Below are positions 61,619 through 64,000 of a DNA stretch of 64,000 bases, one piece after another. Each line of letters starts with the position of its first letter. Within the stretch, counting starts at the first letter, position 1. The notes under the pieces are model-generated. The model searched no databases. It saw only the letters and a list, made by a program, of their open reading frames with translations, and had not been told where the DNA came from. The translations under genes were made by a program, and so were the position numbers. This DNA comes from Campylorhamphus procurvoides (taxonomy: Eukaryota > Chordata > Aves > Passeriformes > Dendrocolaptidae), in assembly GCA_013396655.1 (NCBI GenBank), contig WBMV01008585.1, positions 452,629-516,628 on the forward strand. The letters are read 5' to 3'.

Positions 61619-64000
61619 CTGAAATGGTTTTAAAATTTGTCATATTTACTCTAATAGGCTGAATCAGGAAGATCACATCATAAAATGAACTCTTTTATAT
61701 AGTATCTTGGACTATGGATATGAGATGGACTCCTTGATGAACCTGTGATTTAGATGACATGCAAGATGCACAGAGTTCACAAACCAACTTTGATTCCTTG
61801 TACAAAGTAACTTAATTCATTAATTGTAATAAAAATTAATGTGACAGGGAACTGCAGTGAATGTACCTGAGGCTAATGTGCCCAGATGTTTCTTTTAGCA
61901 ACTGGACTCTTTTTTGGACACAAAATTCATGTAAGCAAGTTGTTTATTCTGACGCTTATAAGTTGCTTTTAGATGTGCATTCCACACTTCTGATGCCTGA
62001 TTTGAGGGAGAGCCTGAACACAAGACTGTCAGACATTCACTCCTATAATTATTCTCACACATGCTCCCACTGTCACCACAAGACAGCTTTAGAGCAGACT
62101 GAAGCTGAAAGAGACAGTGCCATCTCTGCCCCTCCTCCAGCTCCACATTCTGACCCTCTGTTCTGTGCCTAGGGCACTCATCCAGACAGAGTTATGACCC
62201 TGCCACACTTTGACCAATTTCAGATGTCAGTGCCAGATTTTCTGTACTCTACCAGGGATGTTGGTTCTCTTGATTTTACAAGAGAACAACTGGCTACCAG
62301 AAAAATCAGTGATGCTGAATTAGGAGCTGGAACCCAAATTCTCCTTTTCTTTTAGTCTTAATCCTGTCTGAACTTTCAAGTCCCTTTTGTAGTGTCAGCC
62401 TGAAGTGTAGTGACAGCTAGAGAGTGTCAGAAAAATGATCCTATGAAAAGTAACAGAAGTGTCATCATTGATTAAAGACTAAAACAAATGGGATCAAATT
62501 AAGACCATGACAGAAATTTTATTTCCAAAAATGTCTGTTTTGTATTTCATAAGTTCATCTTTCTTTGAGCATTCACTAGTGTTTCATACAAGTCTGCTTA
62601 AGAAAATATATACCAAGAGAGGACACATGAAACACCTACTGCTTTAGTCCATCCCACACACAGTGTCAGGAGTTAAGAGACGCGAATGCAAAAGAGCATT
62701 AACCTAAAAGCAGGAAAGAAAGACCACTACTCCTGAGGTATGTAGAGACAAGACCATCTTCTGAGCCGGGGAAAACTACAGTTATGGGGATTCTCCATTA
62801 CAAGATAGTTATTTTTGTTTTGGTCTATGCTAATTTTATTGATAAAAATGTCTGCACTGGAATATGAAAGGCTGAATGACTCACAGGTGTGTACATGTTT
62901 TTGTATATGCATATATATATAGAAAAGACCAGAAGAGAAAGTGAGCTTTCTTCTGCCTACAGAGGAGTGAGCCAAGTCCAGAGAAGGTAGGAAGGGTGGG
63001 ACCACTGCCTCAACCACTGCCTTGCACTGCAACCACAGTGTGGCCTGGACAGGGAAATGGTGGGCCGCCACTTGACAGGATCCTGCCCAGGCTAACTGCA
63101 TGTACACACACTCACACATAAATGCTTTCTCTGGTCCAGACCACGGCTGAAAGTGACTGCAGATTTTCTAGATTGCTAAGAAAATTTAAAAAGTTAAGCA
63201 GCTGAATTTTTCCTACCAATGACAGCTTATACACTCCCATTCATTATTTGCAGCCTGACAGCTGTTGACGCATGTGGGCTGCTCAAGACTGTGTGGCTGT
63301 GACTTCCCTCTTTGGAGGGAGACGTCCCAAGGAAAGACACTCTTACAGGCTGACTCCTCAACCACAGTGCTGTCCCTACAGGGAGAGGTGCATCCCTGGA
63401 GAGACAATGCCTTTACCAGTTAGTTTTGCCATTGCTGCTGAACAAGCACTAACAGGAAATATTAGCCTAGCCAGCGAGGATGCACCTGTGCTCTGAGCAT
63501 TTTCTCTTCAACAGGTGGTATTTTATCTGTTGATGCTGGTTGTATTATCTGACCCATTTTTTCTCTGATGACTATCTGCCTTTACCCTGAAAAAGAAGTT
63601 GGGTTTTTTCTATTTTTTTTCTTTTTTTTTTCTTTCCTTTTTGTTGTAACATCCCGAAGGCAATAAACAGCAAAGCATTGCTTGGTGAAAAAAGACCCCA
63701 GTTTCAACATGCATTATTTCTGTCCCATTTCAGAACAGTTTGCTTTCAGCCTAGTGACTTGCAGCAGCTAGCCTGTGCTTGTCCAGTCGCTTACAAGAGG
63801 TGAAAAACTTCAACGTCCTGGGAGGAGCTGATGTTAAATGACTGCTGTTGGTGTATCTGTGTGGTGATGGTTTGGTTTTCATCCTCCTTTGATCATCTCC
63901 AAAAGCCCGTCTGTTGTTCTCAGCCACACACTGGTCAGTCTGCTGACTTGTGCCAGTTTACAGGCTTAACACTGGTGGCTTTGTGGCAAAAAGCTATTCC
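61619..64000. other. Unannotated non-coding stretch to window end
   Basis: I recognise no gene or transposon. An alternating AT/GC patch (gtatatgcatatatatat, 62903-62920) and a 30-base pure pyrimidine tract (63613-63642) are present. The frames of 103 codons (61861-62172) and 130 codons (63119-62727, minus strand) have unfamiliar translations. Confidence 0.65.
63613..63642 (+). repeat. 30-base pure pyrimidine tract
   Basis: Only C and T, mostly runs of T broken by single C. A shorter T run precedes it after an A at 63612. It is simple sequence with no AG-exon pattern downstream that would suggest a splice acceptor. Confidence 0.85.

Noticed and set aside
1..64000. Bacterial features: operons, ribosome binding sites, CRISPR arrays, prophage.
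   Set aside because: The longest frames are about 200 codons, many listed starts are GTG or TTG with no ribosome binding site, CpG is depleted and CR1 elements are present. This is vertebrate DNA.

Overview
This window looks like non-coding nuclear DNA from a bird. I found no protein-coding exon, tRNA, rRNA, CRISPR array or bacterial-type operon that I can support. The call of a bird rests on the interspersed repeats. Five to seven segments are recognisable pieces of CR1 non-LTR retrotransposons, carrying the avian-type 3' UTR and terminal ATTCTATG-like octamers. Repeat density is low, base composition is AT-rich (about 40% GC by eye), CpG is strongly depleted, and the open frames are short and unrecognisable. 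A 35-base N run and a single N show that it is a draft assembly. Other CR1-bearing sauropsids (turtles, crocodilians) are less likely but not excluded.

Layout. 1-1.7 kb: unannotated. 1.70-2.05 kb: CR1 3' end, plus strand. 2.05-8.3 kb: no genes seen; a T run and long G/T-only tracts. 8.32-9.16 kb: a worn plus-strand CR1 running from the end of the reverse transcriptase frame to the 3' end. 11.65-11.83 kb: a MIR/CORE-SINE-like fossil. 11.8-27.3 kb: no recognisable gene; a 71-base pure pyrimidine tract at 13.2 kb, a G/T-rich tract at 23.2 kb and an AT microsatellite at 23.5 kb. 27.32-27.53 kb: minus-strand CR1 tail. 29.07-29.13 kb: a pure GATA-type microsatellite. 33.1-34.0 kb: the only clear cluster of CpG dinucleotides, probably a regulatory element or an unmethylated island. 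38.03-39.86 kb: an old plus-strand CR1 split by a younger minus-strand CR1, which itself has lost its reverse transcriptase region. 39.9-60.8 kb: no recognisable gene; an assembly gap, a very AT-rich patch and a 30-base alternating purine-pyrimidine run. 60.78-61.62 kb: a well-preserved minus-strand CR1 3' UTR. 61.6-64 kb: nothing recognisable.

There are no genes acting together here. The interpretable history is one of retrotransposon insertion and decay in an intergenic or intronic region, with one CpG-rich segment that may have a regulatory role. I found no evidence for an undescribed biological system. The observations most worth checking are the nested CR1 with its internal deletion, the CpG-rich segment, and a handful of unusually long open frames that probably arose by chance.
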